The notes under the pieces: model-generated | Told to the model about the DNA's origin: nothing | Databases searched by the model: none | What the model saw: the letters and a program-made list of their open reading frames with translations, nothing else | From: Pleurodeles waltl | Taxonomy: Eukaryota > Chordata > Amphibia > Caudata > Salamandridae | Direction of reading: 5' to 3' | DNA: 64,000 bases | Assembly: GCF_031143425.1 (NCBI RefSeq) | Contig: NC_090447.1 | Span: 130,901,106 to 130,965,105, forward strand | Made by a program: the position numbers and the translations under genes | Shown here: positions 21,821 to 33,480 of the stretch, piece after piece | Numbering within the stretch: position 1 is the first letter of the stretch | Layout of the letters: each line of letters starts with the position of its first letter

Positions 21821-21854
21821 TAGATTTTCCACCTCCTGGTGGGGAGAAAATCTA
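21821..21854. repeat. Hairpin in the terminal region of the DIRS-like element
   Basis: TAGATTTTC and GAAAATCTA arms surround CACC/GGTG, giving a nearly continuous stem with only a small loop. DIRS elements have inverted terminal sequences and a complementary region thought to guide circle formation. Whether this hairpin is part of it is an inference. Confidence 0.55.
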
Positions 21855-23747
21855 GATTTTATGAAAGATATGGAGGCTAAAATTCAGCAGTCTCCATTAT
21901 TGCCATTACTCATGGCTGCTCCTTTAACAGTACGCAGCAAGAATATAAAGTACGTAGAAGACCACGACCTCCAACCATCTTCATCTTTTTGCCAACTGGA
22001 AACATAAAACCCTAATAACTAAATGACAGTCACTAAAAATGTATTTGAAAAAAGTTTCTCCCAAAGCATCATCTGAACTCCTCCATTGGTAACTGCTAAC
22101 ATCCATGAACTGAGGATCAAGCATTTTCCTTCAAGTAAACTTTACAATGAACTAAAGGAAATAAACACATTAACAGTGTAAAAAGGTGGAACAATGTGAG
22201 CAAGATTAGCTTTCATGTCTTTAAAAAAAAATTGATTTTTTGCCCACCAGGCTGTGGAAAATCTACATTTATGGCAAGACCTGGAGGCTAATATTATGCA
22301 AGTTTAAAGCTTATCAATCCAACAGCAAGCTGCACTCTGAGGCTAAAATCAATTTGAAAACAAACTTCTTAAAGGTTACATCTGTAGGCCAATCAGCACA
22401 CTTCAGAATCTCTTGCAAAGCACTTCCCATCATAAAAGCATTTGACACAGTTACACCATTTACAGATGAGCACCAAACAAGCTCACAACCACACCTGCTC
22501 TTTTCATAAACTTCTTAGCCCATCTGGGGTGATAGAGCATTAAAATAATTTTTAAATTAAATTAATAACTGCTTGACTTCATTCTTTCTGACATCTTTGT
22601 CTTCTCTTCATACACTTTCACACAACAAACCACACACACATTTTCATTGTTATTAAAAAAACTGATAAAATATTAGTTTTTTTCTTCTAGCCAGATAAAA
22701 ACAAACCCCTTTGGGAGAAAATATCCTATTCATGACATCAGGGACCCTCACATTAAAAATCGTTCTAAAAGACACAGGTGTGAATTACTTTGTTAAGTTA
22801 AAAGCCAACTCCTTCAAAGATAAGATATTATTTGACCCTCAACTTTCTAAAGAAGTTAATATTTTAGGTATATCCCAAACAGAATTGTATCTGATTACTG
22901 ATGAATTTGTAATCCTGACACTCCTCATCAATCTTCTTACCAAAACATCCTGTCCCCAGACATTCTATTCACCAGACGATTCCCAGCTGCAATTCCAGAT
23001 CAGGGGTGCATTAATAATTCAATAGGATAAATCTCTCAAACATTTCTGATGAATAGTCAACCACCTACACCACATCCACTGAAACTGGATCAAAACCTCT
23101 ATCCACCCACCAGAAAACCCATTTCTATCATGCTAGTCTATACAACTTTCTTCCGCCTGGAGCTCACGATTTCTTGATGAGTGATGAAGCCTATTGTGAA
23201 AGGCCTGGCACTTTCCATATTATCCCGAAATTCTCCAATCCACCAATACTTACTGTCCTATATATGCCAAATCATGAACAACTCTTGTTAGATCCATCGG
23301 AATCTCCAGAAACATTCAAAAGGAGAATTGGAAAATCTATTGACAATTCCAGAAAAATTGGAAGCCAAACCAGGACCCTCCAAAGTGGGGTAACTAACAC
23401 CACAGTCTCCTTCCACTTGTGAAGCATCATGGTCACCCTAGCAATCATGGAAAAAAGAAGGAATGTATAAGGGCTGAAACCCCTCCAATCCTGAAGGAAT
23501 GAATCTATTCCTGTTGCCTCCAGATCCAGACACCAAAGGAAAAACTCTTGGATGAGCATTCAACAGTTCCTCCATGAAAGGATCCCAAACACTATACAAT
23601 TAAAAAAGTCTGCCCTGTCCATTCTCCAATCACTGTAATTACTGAAAGTTCTCGAATGCCAATGCAACACTACATTCCTCAATTACAGGAAATGCTCTCT
23701 GTGAACTGACACATTTCTCTTCAAACCATACTCCCAAAAGGTTCTCA

Positions 23748-24344
23748 TCAGATCTGATAAATCTTTAGCACTTCAGAACCCCTAATTTCTTCAGATACCT
23801 TGTCACTGAAACATTGGCTATTCTCAACAGACCCAAACACCTCATCTTGTTTTTCCTGGAACATTGTATTGCAAACAACTATGTCAGCAACTTTAGAAAA
23901 TGAATGTGCCTCTTGCTCTCCCCTTTTATTCATTTTCCACCCGAAGACCCAGAACTACACTGCACACCCCAGTCATCCACACTCGCATCTGACTCTATTA
24001 CGAGATCCAATTTTCCCCAAATATGGTTTTCCCATTCCATCCCTTGAGTGTTCTGTAGCCACCGCCAAAGCTCCTCCTTCACTTCTTGTGAAAGACCAAT
24101 CTTTTCTGAATATCTCAAACCACTTCTCCGATTCAAAGCCTTCAATCGCTGTAATACCTGATAACTTAAAGGCCCAGGAAACATAGTCTGGATCATTGAA
24201 GAAGGAAGTCCAACAACACAAGCCCACATCCTCAAAGAAATTTAATCCAAACTTAAAATTTTCCAAATCTGCTTTCTTATCTTTTTTCAATTTGTCTCTA
24301 GGAAGTTGTGACAACCCTCCTATAGATACTACCAAAAGCCCCAA
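23748..24344 (-). pseudogene. RNase H region of DIRS-like pol
   Basis: Frames that shift between each other give LSQEVKEELWRWLQNTQGM, then DLVIESDASVDDWGVQCSSG and KMNKRGEQEAHSFSKVADIV. In DIRS-type pol the SDAS Asp is part of the RNase H active site that removes RNA from the cDNA hybrid. The protein is broken by frame changes near 24,000 and 23,950, so it is not functional. Upstream, reverse transcriptase pieces continue to about 24,740. Confidence 0.7.
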
Positions 24345-24357
24345 AACCTGAGTTGTC

Positions 24358-24740
24358 TTAACTAGCTCTAAACCTGACTTCTAGCTGTTTACCGCAAAGC
24401 CAAAACTCTCCAACAACTCCATTGCCAAATCTATATGAATTTTCACTCTTGATCTTTCCGGATCCATTAATAAAATGTTGTTTAAATAGAGTATCAATTG
24501 GACACCTTTTTCTCTCAAAAAAGTCACCACTAGTTGAAAAACTTTCAAAGAAGTAACAATAGGGTCTAGACTTACCTAAACTTTGGGTTCCATGTTCATC
24601 ATCTACTTCTAAACCTCTGTCTCTGAGGGAGGAATTCAGATGATTGGGCTTAACCATGAGCCTGATAAAAGGATCTAAACCCAGGGAAGAAAGAACTCCA
24701 CATGATTCCTTGTCCATGGAAGGGAAACTAGCCACTCATT
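24358..24740 (-). pseudogene. Reverse transcriptase region of DIRS-like pol
   Basis: Mixed frames give KPNHLNSSLRDRGLEVDDEH and then, in another frame, a segment resembling FLREKGVQLILYLNNILL, where the usual catalytic YxDD has become YLNN. The next stretch resembles VKIHIDLAMELLESFGFAVN. Both match the order of DIRS reverse transcriptase around and after the catalytic motif. Loss of both Asp residues and the frameshifts show it is dead. Confidence 0.6.
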
Positions 24741-25410
24741 CGCCCATCTCAACTCAAAACAAGATCATTAAACATCTTCTTAATGTCATATTGTGACTTT
24801 TGAATAGAGCAATAAGGCCCTACAAGTGTTGACATATCCTTAATAAAGCTATCCTAAAAAAAGGAGACCATTTGCTGCAGACCATGTCTCATTGTTTGTC
24901 ATATCCAACAATGTTGGATTAATTTTTAGAATTTCCTAAAGGCAAACAGTGTGCTGGACCCACTGTCTGAGTTCCTCCACATATAACTTCTCTGGATTTA
25001 CATATGCCTCCTCAGCTATATCAAAAACCTTTGTTAAAGGGCCAGTCACATCGAGTAATCTGTCCTGACACATTCTAAATTAAAAACCTTACTTAATGGA
25101 CCAATCACATGGAGTAATCTGTCCTTACAAACCCTAAACCCTTATCCAGCCCTTTAAGAGTACTATGTTCCCTTTTGTAATAAAGGCCTATATTTTATCA
25201 TATATCTCTGTTGCTATCATAACCTTATTGGACAACAAATGTGTGAGGCACTGCACTCCTAACCTTATCCTAACATCCTAAGGAATCCACCTACTTAACC
25301 AAAATCCCACATAATTAGCAACATGAGCCATGGGTACTCAATCAGTGGAAAGAGAGTGCTTAATCACCATAGAACCAAACATACAATCCACCATAAGGCC
25401 AGTTAGAACA

Positions 25411-25899
25411 TCAACATCCTTGCTTTCTTACCTCTATAAACTTCCTTATCTTTTTGAGCTTTAGCATTTTGATCTTCATGACTGTATGCTTGTGACCCTT
25501 CTTTGAGCTTCTTCTTCCTCTTCCATCGACTTTAAACTGCCCTCCTCCTGTGTACTTGACAAATCTATAACCAGTGCACACACACATTTCTTGATCTGCC
25601 TCTGTAGATTTCTTCCTCTTAATTTGACCAAAACATATCTCAATATTCATTCTCTTCCTTACTCTTACCTTTTTTTACTATGGAAGGCTTTCTCTACAGC
25701 TGACCCAATTTTTTTTTTCTCAGAACCAAGCCCTCTTGACTGTAACAGACAGTCCAAATTTCTCTCCCGTTTGCTTCCAACCTCTAAGGTAATCTTCTCA
25801 TTCACACCCTTCAATCTCTCTTCCAATAAACTTTTTCCCCCTACCTTCTCTGTCTCATCACTCATATTAAATAATTTAAATAATAAGGAGGCCAGTTAA
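25411..25899 (-). pseudogene. Gag-like basic region of DIRS-like element
   Basis: Two frames encode Lys/Arg-rich peptides, including RGRRSSKKGHKH and MKIKMLKLKKIRKF, upstream of the pol remnants. Position and charge suit a nucleic-acid-binding gag, but no motif proves it. It could also be an N-terminal extension of pol. Confidence 0.4.
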
Positions 25900-25900
25900 C

Positions 25901-26753
25901 AAATGCAAAATACACTTCTCCAAACTAAACTAATACTAGTCAACTGTTCAATCTCCTCAAAAGCTCTTCACTCCTTGAAATTGGGTGCTCACAAGCAACC
26001 TGAACTGTCAAACCCCATCTCCATAAACAAACATGGAAGTCAGTTACATTTCAGAAATGGCAGGCAATATATGACACAAAGTGCAATGCACTTTAGCGTC
26101 AACAGCTAAGTCCCTTCTCACTGCCTATTACCGTCAACTGAAACTGTGTTGCTTCTCCACTCTTTGACAAAGCCCCTCTCATCACTGTTGTTTGGCAGAA
26201 TGCACAATGGCCGCAGCATATTGGGAAATCATTACTATTAATAAACCATGCTCAGTGTAAATTTACCACTCTCAAAGTAAAATTATCTTACACTGTAAAC
26301 CAATGCTACATTCTGATGGGAGTCACACACAATACTCCCCAGGTAAATAAACAAGGACATACACTCTATGTTATATTTCACATTCAAACCAATGTCCTGC
26401 TGCAACGTATTTCAGGCTATCCTTACCAAACAATCTAGTATTTTACATACACCCTCTGTCAATCCAAATTAAAAATCATTAGTCAAAGATCATAGGACAC
26501 ACACACAGTACTTATCTGTACGGAGCATCAGCCATAAAAGGAAGATGGTTGGGGGTTCTGGTCTTTAATGTACTTCAGAATCTTGTTGTGTTCTATTTTC
26601 TTTTAAGGGAGCTGCTGTGAGTAGTGACAATAAAGGAGATTGCATAATGTTAGCATCCGTTTCTTGCCATAAAATTGATAATACTACATTGAGAAACTTT
26701 GGAGCCAAGTTATTTTTTTAAGAAGTGGCTAATATGGAGAAGATATAGGTTAA
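25901..26753. other. Non-coding, no gene recognised
   Basis: This may include the left end of the DIRS-like element. No terminus can be placed. No gene is seen. Confidence 0.3.
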
Positions 26754-26829
26754 TTCACAAAGGCATTTAGGAGTACATTAGGTAATACTAATGGAGTGCT
26801 GTTTCTTGTTCTACATGCCTTTGTGGAAT
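26754..26829. mobile_element. Short MITE with TTCACAAAGGCATTTAGGAG terminus
   Basis: It begins TTCACAAAGGCATTTAGGAG and ends with the inverted form ATGCCTTTGTGGAA, length about 76 bp. Related elements with the same ends lie at 26,947-27,027 and 41,981-42,060, and a lone right end lies at about 41,838-41,857. Confidence 0.7.
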
Positions 26830-26946
26830 GTCCCAACTTGCTAGTAGTTAAAGTGCAAGGAGAAAACAGTCCTTTCTAGTTGTCCTAATTGTCTATCAAT
26901 GTTCTCTAAATATTCCCTTTTATTTCCATTTTAGATTTTACTGGAC

Positions 26947-27027
26947 CAATTTAAGAATACATTTAAGAGTATTATTAGTAGTATTACACCCGTACTACTT
27001 TACAGAGTGCTAAATGCATTTGTGAAC
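26947..27027. mobile_element. Second short MITE of the TTCACAAAGG family
   Basis: The left side reads AATTTAAGAATACATTTAAG, diverged from the consensus, and the right side is CTAAATGCATTTGTGAA. It abuts the tRNA-like SINE at 27,029. Confidence 0.6.
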
Positions 27028-27028
27028 T

Positions 27029-27105
27029 GCTGCCGTGGTCTGGTGGATAAGTTACTGGCGTGGTGATCTGTACATCACAGTTCCAAACCTGGCTGTGGTA
27101 TTCAT
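27029..27105 (+). repeat. tRNA-derived SINE head
   Basis: A box A-like TGGTCTGGTGG (27,036-27,046) and a box B-like AGTTCCAAACC (27,079-27,089) are 43 bp apart, a normal spacing for an RNA polymerase III internal promoter. Between them GTGAT and ATCAC can form a five-pair anticodon-type stem. The acceptor and T stems do not pair well, so this is a SINE head or tRNA relic and not a tRNA gene. The 3' end of the SINE is unclear. Confidence 0.5.
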
Positions 27106-28823
27106 GGACAAAGGTCTGTCAGGATTCTGACATCCTGCCACAAAGCAGTACTCATAAAGGCCCTCTGAACTCCTGCCTTTATCACTAAATATGAGGTTAT
27201 ACAATTCTACGCCTTGAAGTGCTAGTTATACTTTTCATTGTAGTCCAGACTTCCTGTCTATTCTCCTGATACATCATGGTCCTTATAGTTCCATTTGTTT
27301 TCATACCCTTCCTAGATCACGTCCTGGTGGTGGTTTCTTGTTCGCTAGATTTCTTCCTGAAATCTACAGTTTTTTTAACCCTTTATTTCTGTATTCCGAC
27401 TCGTCTTTATGTTTTTTCCAATCCACACTCCCTTCCAGCTTTTCCTATTCCTTGTCTTGTGTCTCCTGGTTTCCTTGGCCTTCCTTCAGACAAGCCTCAG
27501 TTCAACCTTCCCTTCATTGGTGGTTACCTTATTCCCTGCACCTGGTAAATTCCTTGTACCTGGCTCTCTCCCTGCAGCAGTGCACCTCCCATGAGCCTCC
27601 AGCTCTTTCAAACCTGCACAGAATGCTCTGGCTTACAACTGACATCTGTTGAGTCTCTTTGTGCTCTGTGTTCCTGCTGTTGTTAATATAGGCTTGCCAT
27701 TTGATTCTGTTTCCCTTTTTCTCTGTACAGATTTTCCTGCTTTTGGCTTTTTGTAGTATCTGTTTGTTTCCCTAGATTCCCTACACATCTGTTCCTCTTT
27801 TAACCATAGTTCTTAGTCTTCTGTTACTGTTCCTTGTTTTCATGTATCTCTTTTCCAATGTTAGCCATAGTTCATAGTGTTCTTTCTGCATTCTTCTTGA
27901 TCGGCCCTGTTATATACAGACTCACTGCATTACTTTCTGTGTACTTGTATTTTGCATATTTCCATCAGTTCTGCTTTTGCCTAGCCCAGTTTATGTTCTG
28001 TTCCCTGTTGTTCTGTCATGTAATGTTATTTGGATTTTCATTGCTTACAAGGGTGTCAGTAAGATTCTAAGGCATGTGCCTTTGGCACAGAGAACCAGCA
28101 AGTGCACCTTCTTTGTCTCTGATTGATTAATCTGCTCCTTGATTTGGTATAAGACATCTTTACCTCACAGAGAGATAATTTCCGAGGAGCAGACAAACCA
28201 TAATTTATGATAATTTTGCTATTGTTTACTTGCTTTATACTCCTGTTGTGTGTAATTGTGTTTCTCTGCAGACTTCCAGTGCCCTATTTACAGCCTGTTC
28301 AAATCTGCTTCAGTCTTCTGCTTCTGTCCTGCTTTTCTTCCAGCCATTTGGTACTCTCTTATTTGTATTCCCTTCAAATACCACACACATAGCACTAACC
28401 ACTCTTTTCTCAGTCTCACCCTGCTAATCATCTGACCAAATCCCTGCTACTTTCCTGCTCGACTACCAACATGCTATCCCTTTGTACCGCAAAGTTTAGG
28501 CAAGTAATATAAAAATGTTAAAAAGCATGGTTCAATATCTTGATCCAAACCTACTCCCACATTTAATCACATCTTGGTTTCTGTATTGAAGTCTCACTTC
28601 AGCCTACACTTTTCACTGTTCTATGATATGTACATACCCTGTGTTTATTAGTTCTTCTTTAATCTTGAAGTTGTTATATCCCAATGACTAGACACAGGAA
28701 AGGTGAGAGAGTTTTTCATAGATAATAATGTATTAATAAAGTACTACATTACCAATAGCACAGTATGTGCATATTCAATGTCCATAAAGACACAATGATA
28801 TACTGTCAGAGAAGCATCACATA
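27106..28823. other. Pyrimidine-rich non-coding stretch
   Basis: From about 27,240 to 28,440 the plus strand is rich in T and C, which keeps several frames open and gives hydrophobic Phe/Leu/Ser translations. These look like composition artefacts and match no family I know. Confidence 0.4.
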
Positions 28824-28838
28824 GGGCCTCATTACGAC
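28824..28838 (+). repeat. Left terminal inverted end of Harbinger copy B
   Basis: GGGCCTCATTACGAC, close to the inward reading of the copy A terminus at 8,403. The next 300 bp hold GC-rich short inverted motifs and then a CA-rich leader, as in copy A. Confidence 0.75.
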
Positions 28839-29464
28839 TTTGGTGGGCTGATGGTAATAACGCTGCAGTGGTGGCTGTCAAAAGACCGCCATGTTGGTGG
28901 TTGCCCAGACCGACGTATTACAAGGTACACAGTGAAGACCACCTAAACCCAGCCAAAATTCTGACATCACTCGGACTCTGGAGAGCGGAAAGAGGCGGTT
29001 CCACCACCAGCACCGCCAGCCCATTAATAATTCTATGAACTAGTTACGACCCACAAAACACGATAGCGGTTCTCCCATGGCACTAAACCAATGGCGGTGA
29101 GGACCGCTGCGGTTGGTGATTCTCACAGCAATACACTACACCACATTAGATAGCTTAAACTCCACACACCTGACACACACCCAACACACTTACAAACGGC
29201 ACTATTAAACACACCCCATCACACCCCACAATCCTTTGCATCAAAAACACCATACACAGCAAGACAGATGCCGCACACTGAAATCAGGAACCATAGACTA
29301 GGCACCCCTCACCACTCCAAATACTACTCATCCCACACCTGCACATCATACATATCATACACTTTTCTTACTACACATCAGACACCAACTGTCACCCACT
29401 CACAACACAGCACCCACACCTCATCATCCATTTTTTTAACCTTATCGTGTTGTCCACCACTACC

Positions 29465-29700
29465 ATGTTTCCACAAAAACAGGTCATAGTGGAAGAAATC
29501 ATCAGAGTAGAGTCAGACCTATTTGAAGCACAAGTCCAACAAATGTGCCATGGCCGCTAGACACTAGCTGGTGGTACTCAAGACTGCCGGTGGGCCCCCA
29601 CCTCCTCCCCCAATGGTCACATCATGGGAGGAGAAGGTCTGGGATAGCTTGCATCCTGAGGGACTAATAGGAATACCTGGGGAAGTGGAGTCGGGTAAGC
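29465..29700 (+). pseudogene. Myb2 exon 1 remnant, copy B
   Basis: VEEIIRVESDLFEAQVQQM (about 29,480-29,545) matches MEEIIRIEPQLFGAKVQQ of copy A. Then the centre of the SANT domain (the equivalent of IAKKMELCQRIVDRIN through KRWNGL) is missing, and the frame resumes with a segment like TAGGPPPPPPMVTSWEEKVW and LHPEGLIGIPGEVESG before a GGGTAAG donor near 29,694. The internal deletion removes the second and third DNA-binding helices, so this copy could not bind DNA. Here WEEKVW keeps the Trp that is a stop in copy A. Confidence 0.75.
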
Positions 29701-30100
29701 TGCAACATTGAAACTGTTACCCCAAAGTTCTGTCCTGCCTGCTCACTGATCACCTTTTGACATCTTAGCAGCCCTTACATTCACCAACCCTTTGTCCAAC
29801 TGTCCAAATACCCCTCTCTGGCATACCACATGTCTACTAAACTCAGCTGGGGGCACAGTGTCTGTATATGGGGTGGGTAGTACATAGACTGACAGCACCA
29901 CAACTCCCAGCAGGCACTGTTCCACCATTAAGAAAACCTGAACAGTGTACCACAATGAAAATAGCCTTGCATGTCAACTACACAATCTACTAAACCCACC
30001 TGAATGAACCACAATTTTACAGTCTAGGGCAATGACAGCAATGCCATGGACATCTGCCAATACATTACCACCAACACACAGCAACAGCTGAGTCCTAGAC

Positions 30101-32406
30101 TGTTAGAAAGGGGGTTTCTTGTAGGCTAGGGTATGCACCTAAGCCATGCAGACCCCACCCACTCGAGTCAGGGCGAGGGAGTTACACACCAAAGATAACC
30201 CCTGCTCATCTCCTTGGTAGCACAAACATCACCAAGATGTCAAGATACTGTCTGGAGTAGACAATCATCTATATTGTACAAGACATTAGCATGAATGCAT
30301 CCTCACTGTAATTGCCAAGACCTTAACCTGAAAATATACACGCCCCCTCCCATTGAAGTAGTATGAGCTACATGGGGGTATAGGGGACAAACGGTGTGGT
30401 TCTGCGGGGTTACCTCCCTGGCTTCCTGTGCACCCAGCAAGCTCCTTGCAGCCTCCCTCTGTGATCCTAGTGTGTCCAGAGCCCTACGGGGCCTCGCGGC
30501 ATGTTACAACTTCACGATTGGGCTCCGGCTGGGGAGACTTCTCTGAGTCTCCTCCTCCTGGCCAGCACACTGCTCAACAGCGACTGCCCATTACCATTAG
30601 GTGCAGCCATGGAGCCTGGGACCTTCCTGGGCACCTCAGGGTCTGTTCCAACCTGGGCGCCTCGTCCAGGATGGCAGGGCACTCCACCCACACTCTCACC
30701 AAAGGCTTCTCCCGGCCTCTCTTGAAGTAGTTCACTGGGGCCGCGGCAGTGACTCTTCAGCAAGTAGATCCTTCCTGTGCCCCAGGGCACCTCTAAAAGC
30801 TCTCCTGTGTCCTGGGAGCACTCCTCAAAGTGCTCCAGTGCCACGGGGGGGCCTTGGCAAGCACGCTTCAGCCGCGTTGGTTACTCTCATCTGGCGGCTC
30901 TTACTCCCTTCTCCTGTGCCGGTGGGGGGGATCGGGCACACTCGTCCCATGCTGCCAGCCCCTCCAGTTACAAGAAGTAAGTGCCACTCATGCCGGCCAC
31001 ACCAAAGTAGGACAACGCTCGTTGTGCGCTAAGAAAATGAATAGTAGGGTGCTCTTATGCGCTATAATGGGCAAACCGCAGGGGAACAGGAGGTACGCCA
31101 CCCAGCCCCTGAAGACAACAGATGGCGCACAGGGCTGCAGGACCCAAGCAAGCAGTCCAGCAAAAAGGCTTGCAGGCAGTGTCAGTCCCTCTTAGTGACC
31201 CAGCAGGTCAGAGGCCAGCACAACAGCAGAAGTCCAAATGAAGTTCCCAGAAAGTCCCTCCAGCAGCAGCCTGTGTTCAGTTCAGTAGACTATTAGTGTC
31301 TTTCAAATGTGGGGGAAGACCCCCTGTACTTATACTCATTTTACACAGTCTCCACAAAAGGGGGAGAAAGGGTTCCGAGTACTAACTGCTTCCAGCAGTG
31401 CCCGTCTGTCCTCCAGCACAGGCTTCAGACATCCATGGGGGGCAAACAAGCCCTTTGTGTGAGGCCAGGGCACAGCCTTTACAAATGCAGGTGTGCCCGC
31501 CTCTCCCTCTCTCAGCCCAGGAAGACCATTTAATATGCAGATGCACCTCTGTGACACCTCCCTGTCAAACTCCCTCTGTACAGGCTGTCAAAAAAGCTAT
31601 GCACATAGCCAAGCTGTCAATCTGCTCCAGACGTGGATTGGAGTCAAGCTTCAAAACACCAGAGTCATGAGCACAGAAAAAATGACCACTTTCTAAAAGT
31701 GACATTTCTATAATGGCAATTAAAAAATCCACCTACACCAGTAAGCAGCATTTCTCACTACTGTTATAACTATACAAAACATGCCTACCCTACCCCTCAT
31801 AGATTAGACAATACCACCTAGAAATAAGGTAGGACATTTACCATGCAATCTATGAGAAAGGCAGCACTCACAGCAGTGAGAAACCAAATAGGCTGTTTGT
31901 CACTACCAGGACAGGCAACACAACCAAGCACATGTCTTGCCTTTTACATACATAGCATCCGGTCCAAAGGGCTAGCAAGTGCCTATGTTAGGGGTGACTT
32001 ACATGAACTAAAAGTGGGATTCCAGGCCTGGCAAGTAAATTTAGATGCCAGGACCCTGTGGCAGTAAACTGCACACGCACGCCCTGCCATAGCAGGCCTG
32101 AGACAGGTTTGAAAGGCTACTTCTGTGGGTGGTGCAAGCTGCACTGCAGGCCCACTAGTCGCATTTAATTTACAGGCCCTGTTTATAGGGATACCACTGT
32201 ACAAGGGACTTAATGGTAAATTAAATGTGCCAATTAGGTGTAAGCTAATCATACCAACTTTAGAAGGGACAGCACATGCACTTTAGCACTGATCAGCCGT
32301 AATAAAGTGCTCAGAGTCCTAGAGCCAACAAAAAGAGGTCAGAAAAAATAGTAGGAGGAAGGCAAATCATTTGGGAATGACTCTGTAAGAAGGGTCAGGC
32401 CCAACA
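30101..32406 (+). mobile_element. LTR-like repeat, TGTTAGA family, nested in Harbinger copy B
   Basis: It starts TGTTAGAAAGGGGGTTTCTT and ends around GTCAGGCCCAACA; in better copies the family begins TGTTAGA and ends near TCTAACA, the TG...CA pattern of LTRs. Shared blocks with 55,786, 60,080 and 16,330 include GGGGTGACTTACATGAACTA, CTGCAGGCCCACTAGT, AATTTACAGGCCCTG and GCACTTTAGCACTGATCAGC. No gag or pol is present, so it is either a long solo LTR or a non-autonomous element. It separates exon 1 of Myb2 from the rest. Confidence 0.7.
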
Positions 32407-32808
32407 TATGCTAAAATGGCCCTTTTATCTCCCATCACCCATTGAAAGATAATCACCGGGGGGAACACACATACCTGCACTGTACAGTACAAGGTGTAAC
32501 CTGATAAATATGGCCATGTAGAATGGTTACCCCTAAGCTGATGTACAGGTCAGTTTCAACTGCACATTCTGTAGCTGTCTGGCGACTCAATACTGAACTA
32601 CTGCTAACTGGGAGGTAACATGGACAATACAAAACTACACAACAGACAAGATTTGAGTCAATCAACAGACATCAAACTATCAAGCCAATCTGGTATCCTG
32701 TAGCAAGGTGCATGTTATAAGAATTTCCTGTATCCCATGTAGCTGTACCCCAGATTTGAAAGCAGGTGTCACTGTCATACCAGAGAATCCAGCTAAGCCA
32801 TTCTTTAC
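32407..32808. other. Intron or spacer of Myb2, copy B
   Basis: Non-coding sequence between the nested repeat and the Myb2 C-terminal exon. No other feature is visible. Confidence 0.35.
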
Positions 32809-33480
32809 ATGTCCCAAAGCATATCTACCTGTCAAAGTTTGATACCACATGTTCCATCTGTAACAGACTGTTCCACTTCTTCAACAGGTCACCTACCCAT
32901 TGTGATCAGAGAGAGGACACTTGAGATAGCCGCTTCCCCCCTGGATGAAGCACTCAGTGAGGATAACACCCTTGGATTTGAGGACATTGAGGACAACTCT
33001 GGCCCATCTGGGACACCTGGCCAGTTTACAACTGTCAACCTCACCCTGCCTACATCGACCCCTTTCAGCCCTGTTGCATCTACATCCCAAGCAACCATTT
33101 ACCCCCAAACCTGTGTTCCAATGACAATTACAACCATCATGTGCCCCCCAGTACAGGTACCAGAGTCACCACTAGAAAACCCTGTCAATGAAGGACCTGG
33201 CAGCAGTGGAGTGGGCAAACTGTGCCAAGGGCACAGGCACGTGGAGGTAGGGTACATGGGAGGAATGGTGTAGGCCAGTGGATTGAGGTTCCTAGGGATA
33301 CTTCTGTCCAGGGCACCATCTGCCAAGTATTGGGGGTCTACCAACAGTCCCACAGCGTGATGGGGCAGGTACTTGCCATGATGGAAGAGATTAAGCAGCT
33401 GCAGAGGAACAACCACAAAGAAGTCATGCAAAAGTAGGAGGCCCACAATGCCAACATGGCCTCCCTAACAGGGGTGCTGA
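32809..33480 (+). pseudogene. Myb2 C-terminal part, copy B
   Basis: An acidic, Ser/Thr/Pro-rich stretch (LDEALSEDNTLGFEDIEDNS, about 32,945-33,000) is followed, after a frame change near 33,240, by HGRNGVGQWIEVP, VLGVYQQSHSVMGQVLAMME and IKQLQRNNHKEVMQ (about 33,300-33,435), a helical segment with heptad-like spacing. It matches the copy C gene at 54,815 almost block for block and is diverged from copy A. A further segment, MASLTGVLRDINTTL (33,456-33,500), continues the helix. The region corresponds to the protein-interaction half of the Myb partner. It converges on the transposase of copy B. Confidence 0.75.

Larger units (their letters stand above)
21760..25900 (-). mobile_element. DIRS-like retrotransposon, decayed
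   Basis: Reading on the minus strand, a Lys-rich gag-like region (25,900-25,400) is followed by reverse transcriptase remnants (about 24,740-24,360), an RNase H segment with DLVIESDASVDDWGVQ (about 24,015-23,965) and a region with LVTPLWRVLVWLPIFLEL (about 23,400-23,345). The SDAS-x2-WGVQ and VTP-W-R-WLP-L patterns are characteristic of DIRS/Ngaro-type elements, which use a tyrosine recombinase rather than a DDE integrase. Two related segments containing TGGAGGCTAA lie at about 21,870 and 22,284, compatible with the internal terminal repeats of DIRS elements. I did not find a convincing tyrosine recombinase. Confidence 0.7.

Noticed and set aside
27029..27105. Functional tRNA gene
   Set aside because: Acceptor and T stems do not pair and box B is off consensus; a SINE head or relic is more likely.
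27276..28430. Hydrophobic open frames as membrane proteins
   Set aside because: They follow from T/C-rich sequence in several frames at once, with no family features.
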